36,513 bases of DNA from Clostridia bacterium (GTDB lineage Bacteria; Bacillota; Clostridia; Oscillospirales; Acutalibacteraceae): contig JAGAOS010000035.1 of NCBI GenBank assembly GCA_017623575.1, forward strand, positions 1 through 36,513, in the 5' to 3' direction. Under the pieces are notes generated by a model that saw only the letters and a program-made list of their open reading frames with translations, did not search any database and was not told the DNA's origin. This document shows, piece after piece, positions 8,017-16,952 of the stretch; the stretch's first letter is position 1; each line of letters opens with the position of its first letter. Made by a program: the position numbers and the translations under genes.

Positions 8017-8841
8017 ATGAAAACTAAAGCATTTACCCTTCCAACTATATCAGAGGTTGATTTTTCTATAAGCTATGTTGATTTGGAAAGTACCTTTAAC
8101 ATCAATGAAAACGAGTCCCACATTCATGAGGAATGTGAGATATATTTAAACCTAAGCGGAGATGTTTCTTTTGAGGTAGAAAATAAAATATATCCTATTT
8201 CTCGCGGCAGTGTAATAATAACACGACCATACGAATACCATCATTGTATTTATCATTCAAATGAGTGCCACAAGCACTACTGGATAACCTTTTCTGCAGG
8301 ACAGAAGGATGAATTACTGAATTTGTTTTTTAAACGCGAAAAGGGAGTGGATAATTTAATTATTTTAAATGAAAAAGAATTATCTGAGCTGTGTGATTTG
8401 CTGGATGAAATGCTTAGTAATAATACAGATTTTTTGAAACGAAGAATAAATTTTTTAAAGGTAATTTATGTATTAAACAATGGAAAAAAGGCAGTGCATA
8501 CGAATAGTATTGACGGTATATCCGCCGATACTCTTCGGGCATTGCAGTATATAGATGAGCATTTAACAGAGGAAATAAGTATTAAGAATATTGCTGATGC
8601 CTGTAATATAAGTCTCAGCACCTTGGAGCGCAGATTTAAAGAGTCTTTGAACACTTCTCCTTTCGCTGTTTTAAGAAAGAAAAGACTCATAGCCTCAATG
8701 GAGTGTTTAAGAAGAGGTGATGCGGTGTACGAGGCGGCGTACAAAAGCGGTTTTTCGGATTATTCCAACTACATACACCTTTTTCGTAAGCAATTCGGTA
8801 TGACACCCTTACAGTATAAAAAGAAGTTTGAGGTAAAATAA
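8017..8841 (+). CDS. AraC family transcriptional regulator
   Basis: This 274-residue regulator has an N-terminal cupin-type sensor domain. It contains ESHIHEECEIYLNLSG, a histidine-rich sugar-pocket strand, and ITRPYEYHH. A C-terminal double helix-turn-helix domain covers about residues 176-274. Helix-turn-helix signatures include SIKNIADACNISLSTLERRF and a second copy ending FRKQFGMTPLQYKK. GGGGGAG precedes the ATG. It is divergent from eamA-GH36-GH39 across about 100 bp, so it most likely controls that operon in response to a sugar. The ligand is not known. No terminator was seen after it, but the next gene has its own promoter. Confidence 0.9.
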   Translation: MKTKAFTLPTISEVDFSISYVDLESTFNINENESHIHEECEIYLNLSGDVSFEVENKIYPISRGSVIITRPYEYHHCIYHSNECHKHYWITFSAGQKDELLNLFFKREKGVDNLIILNEKELSELCDLLDEMLSNNTDFLKRRINFLKVIYVLNNGKKAVHTNSIDGISADTLRALQYIDEHLTEEISIKNIADACNISLSTLERRFKESLNTSPFAVLRKKRLIASMECLRRGDAVYEAAYKSGFSDYSNYIHLFRKQFGMTPLQYKKKFEVK

Positions 8842-8886
8842 AATGGTACATTACATTATGACTGCCTCCTATTTCAATAAACAGTA

Positions 8887-8915
8887 TTGACTTGACCTAA
8901 ATACAAGTATATAAT
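8887..8915 (+). promoter_or_regulatory. Promoter of the RACo-like gene
   Basis: TTGACT (8887-8892), a 17-nt spacer and TATAAT (8910-8915) lie about 30 nt before the ATG. This is a near-consensus sigma-A promoter. Confidence 0.8.
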
Positions 8916-8947
8916 TTTTATAAGATATTAAAAGGAGAGACGGATAA

Positions 8948-10453
8948 ATGAAGTATAAAATAACGGTATTGCCACAGAATAAAATAATTTTAGCCGATGA
9001 AAATAGCCTTTTATCCCACCTTCTTATTGAAAATGGATTTTTAGTATCTTCCCCCTGCGGCGGAAACGGTAAATGCGGAAAGTGTAAAGTAAAGCTTATA
9101 AACGGTGATGTTTATGGCGCAGAAATGGATGAAAACCGTATGGTAAAATCCTGCCTTGCCCGTATAAAAGAGGATATAACGGTTGAACTTACCAATGACA
9201 ATAAATATAAAATAAATCTATCGAATATAGAAAAGGTAGAGCCAAACGGTGAATACGGTGTTGCAGTGGATATAGGTACAACCACCGTTTTGGCTTGCCT
9301 TGTAGATTTAAAAAGCGGTGTAGTTTTAAAAAAAGCAACCTGCTTTAATCCTCAGGATGTTTTTGGAAGTGATGTTTTAAGCCGTATAACCGCCGCCGGT
9401 AACGGAAATCTTTTAAAGCTTCAAGCACTTATACTTAATAAAATCTATGAAATTCTTAATGCCTTTTCAGAGGGTGGTAAAATCCCGCTTAAAAAGATGA
9501 CCTTAGCCGCAAACACTACAATGCTACATCTGTTTTTGGGCGTTGACCCAACCCCCATGGGTGCATATCCCTTTACACCTGTATTTACTGAAACAAGGCA
9601 AATAAGCGGGGAAGAGCTTGGACTAAATGTGCATGATATAATCCTTTTACCTTCGGTCAGCGCTTATATAGGCGCAGATATTACCGCAGGAATCCTTGCA
9701 ACGGGCATTCATAAGTTAAAAGAAACCGCTTTACTTGTGGATATAGGTACAAACGGCGAAATTGTATTATCGCATAATGGCGAATTGTATGCCGCATCTA
9801 CCGCCGCTGGTCCCGCAATTGAGGGGGCTTCAATGCAGTGTGGAATGTCGGGAGTATCTGGGGCAATAAACAGTGTGATTTTAGAAAAAGGATTCCTTAA
9901 ATACAAAACAATATATAATACCTCTGCAGTTGGAATATGCGGTAGCGGATATGTTGATTTAATTGCCCTGCTTTTAAAGGAAAATATAATTGATGAATAC
10001 GGTGCATTTAATTATGCTTCTGATTCTGTACTTACATCAAAGCTGAATAATGACAATTTTTATTTAACCGATAATGTCTTTTTATCCCGTCGGGATATAG
10101 CTGAATTTCAGCTTGCTAAATCCGCTATTTGCGCGGGTATAGAAGCCTTAATTCACGAATGTAATATAGATATATCACAGATAGACCGAGTGTATCTTGC
10201 GGGCGGTATGGGATATTATATAAATCCTGATAGTGCTGTAACTGTGGGAATGTTACCGCCATATCTTGCGAATAAAGCCCTTTCCACCGAAAACACCGCC
10301 ATTGAAGGTGCAAAAAAAAGTCTGTTAGATAATATATCAAGGCAAGAAATATGCCAAATCGCCCACAACACAAAGACAGTGGAACTGGCTTTTTCTGAAT
10401 ATTTTCAAAAAGAATATATAACTTCTATGCCTTTTAGATTTGAAAAAAACTAA
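8948..10453 (+). CDS. RACo-like ferredoxin/ASKHA reductive activator (DUF4445)
   Basis: This 501-residue protein pairs an N-terminal [2Fe-2S] ferredoxin domain with a large ASKHA-type ATPase domain. The cluster ligands are Cys37, Cys43, Cys46 and Cys69, in SSPCGGNGKCGKCK and SCLAR. The ASKHA phosphate loop is VAVDIGTTT, with a second copy-like VDIGTNGE in the C-terminal lobe and the adenosine-binding VYLAGGMGYY near the end. Such proteins (RACo, RamA-related) use ATP to reactivate oxidised corrinoid proteins. No corrinoid protein or methyltransferase lies nearby, so its partner is encoded elsewhere. AAGGAGAG precedes the ATG. It is monocistronic by its own promoter, with another promoter starting at its last codons. 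Family assignment is firm; the partner is unknown. Confidence 0.85.
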   Translation: MKYKITVLPQNKIILADENSLLSHLLIENGFLVSSPCGGNGKCGKCKVKLINGDVYGAEMDENRMVKSCLARIKEDITVELTNDNKYKINLSNIEKVEPNGEYGVAVDIGTTTVLACLVDLKSGVVLKKATCFNPQDVFGSDVLSRITAAGNGNLLKLQALILNKIYEILNAFSEGGKIPLKKMTLAANTTMLHLFLGVDPTPMGAYPFTPVFTETRQISGEELGLNVHDIILLPSVSAYIGADITAGILATGIHKLKETALLVDIGTNGEIVLSHNGELYAASTAAGPAIEGASMQCGMSGVSGAINSVILEKGFLKYKTIYNTSAVGICGSGYVDLIALLLKENIIDEYGAFNYASDSVLTSKLNNDNFYLTDNVFLSRRDIAEFQLAKSAICAGIEALIHECNIDISQIDRVYLAGGMGYYINPDSAVTVGMLPPYLANKALSTENTAIEGAKKSLLDNISRQEICQIAHNTKTVELAFSEYFQKEYITSMPFRFEKN

Positions 10454-10468
10454 GTTTTATGGTAGAAT
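10440..10468 (+). promoter_or_regulatory. Promoter of the ABC-F gene
   Basis: TTGAAA (10440-10445), a 17-nt spacer and TAGAAT (10463-10468) overlap the last codons of the upstream gene. AGGAG follows at about 10490, just before the ABC-F ATG. Confidence 0.65.
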
Positions 10469-10500
10469 TAAAAAACAAGAATAGTCTTTAGGAGAAATAA

Positions 10501-12411
10501 ATGTCAATACTCACTGTTGGCGGTCTCACAAAATCATTTGGTGACCGAACCCTTTTTGAAAACGCAGTTTTTGCGGTGGAAAAAGGGGATAAAATAGGTT
10601 TTATCGGCGCAAACGGTGCGGGTAAAACCACCCTTTTTAAAATTATAATCGGAGAAGAGCCTTCCACAAAAGGGGAGGCTGTTCGTGCCGCAAATTTAAA
10701 AATAGGTTATTTGGAGCAGCACGCCTGTAGCAACGAAAACCGAACAGCCCTTGAAGAAACCCTTACTGTTTTTCGCGATTTACAGCTAATGGAAAATGAA
10801 CTGGAGCAGATAAACAGCAAATTGTTAAGCGCAAGCGACCCTGACCTTATTGAGCGCCAAGCAACACTTACCGAACGCTTTCAGCGTGAAGGCGGTCTTA
10901 CCTATTTTAGCCGTACTGAGGCAGTGCTTGCCGGTCTTGGATTTTCTAAAGAGGAAACTGGGCTTAATGTGTCGGCGCTTAGCGGTGGTCAGCGCTCCAA
11001 AATAGGTCTTGCAAAGCTTCTTCTTTGTAATAATGATTTAATTCTTCTTGATGAGCCTACAAACCATTTGGATATTGATTCCATTGCCTGGCTGGAGGAT
11101 TTTTTGCTTACTTATAGTGGCGCCGCAATTATAATTTCCCATGACCGTTTCTTTTTGGATAAGGTTACTACTAAAACTATGGAGCTTGAAAACAGAAAAA
11201 TCTATTTTACAAAGGGTAACTTCAGTAGATATTTAGAGCTTAAAGAGGAACGGCTTGAAGCCGAGCGCCGCGATTATGAGAATAAAAGCCGCGAGATAAA
11301 ACGCATTGAGGGAATTATTGAGCAGCAAAAACGCTGGAACCGAGAACGCAATATAAAAACGGCCGAGAGCAAGCAAAAACAAATCGACAGAATTGCCAAA
11401 ACAATGGAAAAGCCCGAGAGCGAAACCCACAAAATAAGTATTAATTTTCCTGTTAAAGGGCAAAGCGGCTCTACCGTTTTAACTGTTACTAATGACAGAT
11501 GTGATTTTGATGATGTGACCCTTTATAAAAACGCATCATTTGTTATTGAAAGGGGCGAAAGAGTCTGTCTTATAGGCCCTAACGGAGTTGGAAAATCAAC
11601 ATTGCTTAAAAGAATTGTAAGCAATGAGTATCCCGCAGTATTTAATCGTGGAGTTGGTGTTACCTTAGGCTATTTTGACCAGTTTCAGGATATGCTTAAT
11701 CCTGGATTTACTCCCTTTGAAGAAATTCATAATGCATACCCCTTTATGACCGATACAGCAGTCAGAAACGCCCTTGCTGCCTTTGAGTTTAAGGGCGATG
11801 ATGTATTTAAGCTTAATACGGAATTAAGCGGTGGTGAAAGGGCAAGGGTTTCTCTTTGCAGACTTGTGCTTTCAGGCAATAATTTTCTTATTTTGGATGA
11901 GCCTACAAACCATTTGGATTTATATTCCCGCGCCGCCTTAGAGCAGGCGCTTATAAGCTATGAGGGAACTCTTTTTATTGTTTCACACGACCGTTATTTT
12001 ATAAACCGCATTGCCGATAAAATAATTCTTTTAAAGCCTGATGAAACGGTAACTATTAAGGGTAATTACGATGATTATTTGGCTTGGTGTGAGAAAAACG
12101 CCGAAGTGCCAATTGATTTGCCCAAAGCAGAAGAGCCTATAAAAAAAGGCAAAGAGGATTATTTAAACAAGAAAAAGCACCGCTCTGAGCTTGCAAAGCT
12201 AAGAACGGCGGTATCTAGGTGCGAAAAAGAAATTACAGATTTAGAGCAGAAGTCTGAAGAGCTTAAAGCAGAGATTGAGCAGAGCGGTACAGATTATCAA
12301 AAACTAACCGAGCTTACCAACCTTTTAGAGGAAACTGAAAACACACTTCTTTTAAAAATGGATGAGTGGGAAAAAGCATCTGCCGAGCTTTCAGATATGC
12401 TCAATGAATAG
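10501..12411 (+). CDS. ABC-F family ATP-binding protein
   Basis: A 636-residue soluble protein with two ABC ATPase domains and no membrane segments, the ABC-F arrangement. Walker A motifs are GANGAGKTT (near residue 36) and GPNGVGKST (near 360). Signature motifs are LSGGQ and LSGGE, and both Walker B motifs read LDEPTNHLD. A charged interdomain linker of the P-site tRNA-interaction type follows the first domain. A charged coiled-coil C-terminal extension covers about residues 560-636. ABC-F proteins act on ribosomes, either relieving stalled translation (EttA/Uup/YdiF-like) or protecting against antibiotics. The pattern is closest to housekeeping YdiF/Uup-like proteins, but a resistance role cannot be excluded by reading. 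AGGAG precedes the ATG. Confidence 0.93.
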   Translation: MSILTVGGLTKSFGDRTLFENAVFAVEKGDKIGFIGANGAGKTTLFKIIIGEEPSTKGEAVRAANLKIGYLEQHACSNENRTALEETLTVFRDLQLMENELEQINSKLLSASDPDLIERQATLTERFQREGGLTYFSRTEAVLAGLGFSKEETGLNVSALSGGQRSKIGLAKLLLCNNDLILLDEPTNHLDIDSIAWLEDFLLTYSGAAIIISHDRFFLDKVTTKTMELENRKIYFTKGNFSRYLELKEERLEAERRDYENKSREIKRIEGIIEQQKRWNRERNIKTAESKQKQIDRIAKTMEKPESETHKISINFPVKGQSGSTVLTVTNDRCDFDDVTLYKNASFVIERGERVCLIGPNGVGKSTLLKRIVSNEYPAVFNRGVGVTLGYFDQFQDMLNPGFTPFEEIHNAYPFMTDTAVRNALAAFEFKGDDVFKLNTELSGGERARVSLCRLVLSGNNFLILDEPTNHLDLYSRAALEQALISYEGTLFIVSHDRYFINRIADKIILLKPDETVTIKGNYDDYLAWCEKNAEVPIDLPKAEEPIKKGKEDYLNKKKHRSELAKLRTAVSRCEKEITDLEQKSEELKAEIEQSGTDYQKLTELTNLLEETENTLLLKMDEWEKASAELSDMLNE

Positions 12412-12431
12412 GCTTTAATTATATATTTATA

Positions 12432-12490
12432 AAAACTGCAATAGAAAATATCCAAAACTTTTTAAGGATTACTTTCTATTGCAGTTTTTT
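12432..12490. terminator. Bidirectional terminator between convergent ABC-F and araC genes
   Basis: AAAACTGCAATAGAAA (12432-12447) pairs with TTTCTATTGCAGTTTT (12473-12488), with A-runs on the left and T-runs on the right. It can therefore end transcripts from both strands. It sits between the ABC-F stop and the AraC-type stop. Confidence 0.9.
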
Positions 12491-12513
12491 ATTATGTGTG
12501 ATGGTATTATCTA

Positions 12514-13254
12514 TTATTTTTTTCTTATATCTTTTGGTAAATACGAACACTGTTTTTTAAAAATCTTTCTAAAATGTGTTTCAGAAGCAAAACCAACTTC
12601 ATTTGCTATTTCTTCTACAGAAAGATGGGTGTTTTTTAATAAAAGCTCGGCTTTGGTTCCTTGTATTTTATGTTTCATTTGAATGGGTGTGACACCTGTG
12701 AATTGCTTGAATGCGGCATAAAAACATCGTTCACTCATTCCGCAGTAGGCGGCAAGTTGGGGGATAGAATATTTATCGTTTTCACGCATAAAGGCTAATG
12801 CTTTTTCAAGCTTTGGCACATATTTGCCATCATATTTTTTCATATTTTTTTGTAAAAGATATATGATTTCATATACATTAGCTATAGTAAGGCTGGTAAT
12901 ATTGCTTCTTGTATTATAATTCGGTATTTGGTTTAAAAGTTTTACAATTTCAGAGGTTAATTTAACAGCTTGTATGGGGTATTCAAGCTCATCAGCATCA
13001 GGAAAATAACGTATCATTATAACTGTTCCATGTGTATTCGGTTCGGGAAAGAATTTAATCTTAGCTTTAATATCGGGCGGAACAAAAAGAAGTTCACCTT
13101 TATTAATCGTAATGGTTTTGCCGTTACAAACAGCAACTAGTCTTCCCATTTCAACCGAACGGAAGGAATATAGTCGTTGTAATTGTTCAGCCTCAACGGT
13201 AGTGTTATGCCAATATTTATATATATGAAATGCTCCGTTAAAAACATTTGCCAA
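12514..13254 (-). CDS. AraC family transcriptional regulator (TTG start)
   Basis: This 246-residue AraC/XylS-type regulator has an N-terminal sensor part of about 140 residues, with KGELLFVPPDIKAKIKFF resembling a cupin strand. The C-terminal double helix-turn-helix (about 145-246) includes SIPQLAAYCGMSERCFYAAF, then VEEIANEVGFASETHFRKIF. The start is TTG at 13252-13254, chosen because AGGAGGTG lies 6 nt upstream; no in-frame ATG fits. It is divergent from the secreted MBL-fold gene across about 180 bp, so it probably regulates that gene. Ligand unknown. Confidence 0.9.
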   Translation of the reverse strand: MANVFNGAFHIYKYWHNTTVEAEQLQRLYSFRSVEMGRLVAVCNGKTITINKGELLFVPPDIKAKIKFFPEPNTHGTVIMIRYFPDADELEYPIQAVKLTSEIVKLLNQIPNYNTRSNITSLTIANVYEIIYLLQKNMKKYDGKYVPKLEKALAFMRENDKYSIPQLAAYCGMSERCFYAAFKQFTGVTPIQMKHKIQGTKAELLLKNTHLSVEEIANEVGFASETHFRKIFKKQCSYLPKDIRKK

Positions 13255-13308
13255 TTTAGCACCTCCTAAAAGTGGCAGAATAAAGCTGTTTTTTTAAATA
13301 AAAGTGTA

Positions 13309-13360
13309 TTGTGCGTCATAAACCAACTGTGTTATAATAAAATCAAAGCCATTTAAATGG
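13309..13360 (+). promoter_or_regulatory. Promoter and palindromic operator candidate before the secreted MBL gene
   Basis: TTGTGC (13309-13314), an 18-nt spacer and TATAAT (13333-13338) are followed about 10 nt later by the perfect 12-bp palindrome CCATTTAAATGG (13349-13360). The palindrome lies just after the expected start, where a bound regulator could block or recruit polymerase. AraC proteins often bind direct repeats, so a different factor is possible. Confidence 0.5.
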
Positions 13361-13432
13361 ATAAAATCGTTGCTTTTAGCATAGCACACGGTTGTATTCT
13401 TGTCAAGGCTAAAAAAGAGGAGGGTATTTTTT

Positions 13433-16400
13433 ATGAAAAAGGCATTATCAATCGTACTTATTATTTGTTTAACAGTTACTTCTGTTTTTCCTTCTTACAC
13501 CGCCAAGGCAGAAGAAAATTCACAAAGTGAAGGTCTGGTTGTATTAGAGTCGGATTTTAGTTCCACTACAAACTGGATCATGCGAAATCAATATTATGTT
13601 AAGTATCTTGATGAAAATCAAGATGGTACAAATGATTATGCTCGCATAACCAGTACTACAAAAACACAAACAGGTCTTAAAAGTGCACCTTTTGTTCTTA
13701 TACCGGGTGATGAGTATGAGTTAACCTATTATGTGCGTGTACCAAACGGAGAAGGTGGAAGCGCTGAATTTTACCAAGATAGCACAAAAATTTATCCAAG
13801 ATATGCTATATATCAACCAACACTGAATGAAGATGGTACACAGGTTACAAGCAACTATACAAAAGCCCAAAATGACTACGCTTACAAGGGTGTTCGTCGT
13901 AGTGAATTTGATTCTTATTGGCAAATAGGCGATTACGAACCATATAATAGAGCAAAATATTCATTTATAGATTCTGTTCATGATACGGCTTGTAATGGAG
14001 AATCACCTAATACAGTGTATGCAGATTGGACTAAGGTCACCGTTAATTTTACCGCACTTGACGATGAGGCAAATGATTGTGTAGGTGACCAGATAGTCGC
14101 CCTTTGTTTTGATTTCTCTAGCAACAAAGCATTAGAAGGCTTAATTTATGATATTAAAGATGTTGTTTTAATTGATAAAAGTAAAGAAGCCGTTGAACCG
14201 GAAGAGCCTGAAACACCCGAAGAACCTGAAGATACAGAAACCGAAGCTATAGATTTTGAAGATGCAACTAAATGGGGATTAAACGGTTCTAAATCCACGC
14301 AACTTGCAGGATATGACGGGCATGTAACCCCTGAAGAATATATGAGCGTAGAGGAAAATACCGACCCTGCATATATTTTAGATGGCGATTCATCAATAGT
14401 TCTTAAAACTAACTCCCGTTGGTATGATTATAAGCTTACAGGTCTTAAATCAAATACAAAATATGCACTTAAATTTTCCTACTTTATAAAAGATACTAAA
14501 AACATTGAAATTACAAGGAACTTGATTAATGTATACGGTATTTTTAATTATGCGGCATCCGGTGCAAAATTAACATCATATTTAGGTTATTTAAACTACG
14601 TTTCTACTAGCGGATATGCATATTTAGATAATAACGGTGAAGGTACTGTTGATTATAATGGCAAAACTGTTAGAGCAATTGTGACTGAGGAAAAAACAAA
14701 CTTTTGGTATACTGCTACTGTATACTTTAACACCAGTGAGGTTAAAGACACACTTGCTTTTGTAATTCGTACTAATTACGATAATACAATTTTAGATAAA
14801 TTCCAATTGATTGAAGTAGATTATACTAATCCTGCTCAAGATGTTAATGCACCCGAGATAAGCGGCAAAACTAAAAAAGGTCCTTTTGAATCAGAAAATA
14901 CAACTTCATATCTTTATGAAAACTGTACCTCTGCCGATTATGAAGCTTATTTAGCAAATCTTGAAAATTTAGAATTTGCAGAATATGCAACCAACGCATA
15001 TGGAGAGAATAAGTTTGCGACCTTTACAAAGGGTAATACTGTCGTTCATGTTACCTATACACCTGTTAACGGTACTATTCTTGTTACTGATCAAGCCACA
15101 GATACCTTACCCACTACAAAAGAGCAAAATATTTATGAGGATAAAGGAATTCAACCCCTTATTATTCAGCTTGACCATAACAATACAACCAACGGTGGAA
15201 TTGGTATGAGTTATATCCTTCGACTTGCAGATGGAAGCTTCATTATTGTTGACGGCGGTCATACCGAAAAAAACTATGATAACGCTAACAGACTTTATGA
15301 TTTGCTTCGTCAGTACACCCCCGAAGGTAAAATCCAAATTGCCGCTTGGCTTATTACCCATTGTCACAGCGACCATATCGGTGGATTTATCAGTTTTGTA
15401 GAGCGTTATAGTAATGAAGCGGATGTTGAACAGGTTATTTACAATACCGCTACTTATGACCAATTTAAAGCCAATGCAGATGCATCAAATAAAGCAACAC
15501 AAAAAGAGGCAATACTACCAAGCTACATTAACCAAGATGCTTTTACTGCTACTATTGCCCTTTTAAAACTCAATGGTACAAAAATTTCTACCTGTCATAG
15601 TGGTTACGAGTATAACATCAGAAATGCCGTTATCAATGTTATGTTCACTTTAGAAGATGTTTTCCCAAAAGTATTTTCAGTAGATCATAACGATGCTAAC
15701 AATACTTGTTCTGTATTTAAAATTTCCTTTACCGATGAAAATGTTGACCAAACCTTACTTATTACAGGTGACAGTTCTACTCATGAATGTGATGCAATGT
15801 ATGCAAAATATACCGGCGATGAGTTAAAATCCACCTTTGTACAGGCAATTCACCATGGTATTTCTTGCGGATCCTATGAACTTTACAGCAAAATGAATCC
15901 CGAGGTTGTATTATGGCCCTCAGGTTGCGCTCGTATAATCAATCAGCTTTATCAGTCACAAAACCAATATTTCGTTGATGAACAAAGTGGCGTTAAAGAG
16001 ATTGTTCTTTCTGATTACGGTACAAGAACATTTGCACTTCCTTATACTGCTCCCGAAGGGCTTACCGGCTTTGAAAGATTTACACTTCCCGATGATATTG
16101 AGAATGTAAATTCTCTTGAGCATTATTTTGGGACTTCAATCCGCAAAGCGGAAGGGGATACTAAACAAGCATTGCGCTTTAAGATTGGTATGCCTGAGCA
16201 GATTATTAAATCACAAACCGAAAGCGGATACAAAGTTGCTGAATACGGTGCAATAGTAAGCGAATCTTCTACCAGCCTTAATTATTATGCAGGTAACAAA
16301 GCATATGTCACAGAAAACAATATTAAAACCTACAAAGCAGTTGCTTATAATAAGGCGGAAAATAGAAACATCGTTTTCGATTATTATAACTATAACAATC

Positions 16401-16768
16401 TTGATGATGGCATTAGCCGTATGACAAACTTTACTTGTGCACTTAACAACATTGGTGTAGATAAATTTGGTAATATCGATTATTCAAAATATGATACAAC
16501 CTATTATGTTCGCGTATATATAGTATTTGAAAATGCAGATGGTGATACCAAGGTTTATTATGGCGATGTTCAGTCGGCAAGCGTATTTGCGGTAATGCAG
16601 ACTATATTAACTTCTACCGCTACCGATGACCAAATCGTAAGCGACCAGACCTATGTTAAAAACTTTCTTGATGGCAAGGTAGAAGGCTTTACTGCCGATG
16701 CCGCAGCTATTAAAGCGGCATGGATTTCTGATGAAACCCGCGCAACACTTTATACTCCCGCAAACTAA
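13433..16768 (+). CDS. Secreted multidomain protein with metallo-beta-lactamase fold
   Basis: A 1111-residue exported protein. The ATG at 13433 follows AGAGGAGGG; an upstream in-frame TTG at 13400 would place that site inside the gene, so it is rejected. Residues 1-27 are a signal peptide (KK, hydrophobic ALSIVLIICLTVTSVF, cleavage near AKA). Two beta-rich, CBM-like regions (about 35-245 and 275-475) flank a Pro/Glu linker near 252-272. The MBL domain spans about 575-870, with HCHSDH at 643-648, Asp780 in TGDS and HHG near 807, the metal ligands of the ComEC/YcbL-like MBL group. About 175 C-terminal residues form another beta-rich domain. No LPXTG, dockerin or membrane anchor is visible. Substrate unknown; a hydrolase acting on an extracellular ester, glycan or nucleic acid is possible. 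Confidence 0.75.
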   Translation: MKKALSIVLIICLTVTSVFPSYTAKAEENSQSEGLVVLESDFSSTTNWIMRNQYYVKYLDENQDGTNDYARITSTTKTQTGLKSAPFVLIPGDEYELTYYVRVPNGEGGSAEFYQDSTKIYPRYAIYQPTLNEDGTQVTSNYTKAQNDYAYKGVRRSEFDSYWQIGDYEPYNRAKYSFIDSVHDTACNGESPNTVYADWTKVTVNFTALDDEANDCVGDQIVALCFDFSSNKALEGLIYDIKDVVLIDKSKEAVEPEEPETPEEPEDTETEAIDFEDATKWGLNGSKSTQLAGYDGHVTPEEYMSVEENTDPAYILDGDSSIVLKTNSRWYDYKLTGLKSNTKYALKFSYFIKDTKNIEITRNLINVYGIFNYAASGAKLTSYLGYLNYVSTSGYAYLDNNGEGTVDYNGKTVRAIVTEEKTNFWYTATVYFNTSEVKDTLAFVIRTNYDNTILDKFQLIEVDYTNPAQDVNAPEISGKTKKGPFESENTTSYLYENCTSADYEAYLANLENLEFAEYATNAYGENKFATFTKGNTVVHVTYTPVNGTILVTDQATDTLPTTKEQNIYEDKGIQPLIIQLDHNNTTNGGIGMSYILRLADGSFIIVDGGHTEKNYDNANRLYDLLRQYTPEGKIQIAAWLITHCHSDHIGGFISFVERYSNEADVEQVIYNTATYDQFKANADASNKATQKEAILPSYINQDAFTATIALLKLNGTKISTCHSGYEYNIRNAVINVMFTLEDVFPKVFSVDHNDANNTCSVFKISFTDENVDQTLLITGDSSTHECDAMYAKYTGDELKSTFVQAIHHGISCGSYELYSKMNPEVVLWPSGCARIINQLYQSQNQYFVDEQSGVKEIVLSDYGTRTFALPYTAPEGLTGFERFTLPDDIENVNSLEHYFGTSIRKAEGDTKQALRFKIGMPEQIIKSQTESGYKVAEYGAIVSESSTSLNYYAGNKAYVTENNIKTYKAVAYNKAENRNIVFDYYNYNNLDDGISRMTNFTCALNNIGVDKFGNIDYSKYDTTYYVRVYIVFENADGDTKVYYGDVQSASVFAVMQTILTSTATDDQIVSDQTYVKNFLDGKVEGFTADAAAIKAAWISDETRATLYTPAN

Positions 16769-16815
16769 AATAAGTTTATGACTGCGGTATTCTCTCAAAT
16801 CAACCGCATAAAAAA

Positions 16816-16846
16816 GGATAACCCTGTTTTCGGGGTTACCCTTTTT
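16816..16846 (+). terminator. Terminator of the secreted MBL gene
   Basis: The TAACCC/GGGTTA stem (16819-16824 with 16833-16838), extended by GG/CC, is followed by TTTTT. A second hairpin, TGCGGT/ACCGCA, lies just upstream near 16783-16808. Confidence 0.85.
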
Positions 16847-16896
16847 CGGTTAATTGTTAAATCAGTTGGAGTTAGCCTAATAGCGTAACAATACTA

Positions 16897-16924
16897 TTGA
16901 CATTACTTTTAGGTGTGCTATAAT
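16897..16924 (+). promoter_or_regulatory. Strong promoter of the CE15-like/CapA-like operon
   Basis: Both hexamers are consensus: TTGACA (16897-16902) and TATAAT (16919-16924), separated by 16 nt. The apparent upstream ATG at 16923 overlaps the -10 box and cannot be the translation start. Confidence 0.85.
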
Positions 16925-16952
16925 GTATATATATTTTTTTGGAGGTAATTTT

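Noticed and set aside
13400-13432. TTG start 11 codons before the secreted MBL gene
   Set aside because: It would encode the AGGAGG site itself and place a charged stretch before the signal peptide. The ATG at 13433 is properly spaced.
16923-16952. ATG start 10 codons before the CE15-like gene
   Set aside because: It overlaps the -10 box of a consensus promoter, so it would not be in the transcript. GGAGGT sits correctly before the later ATG.
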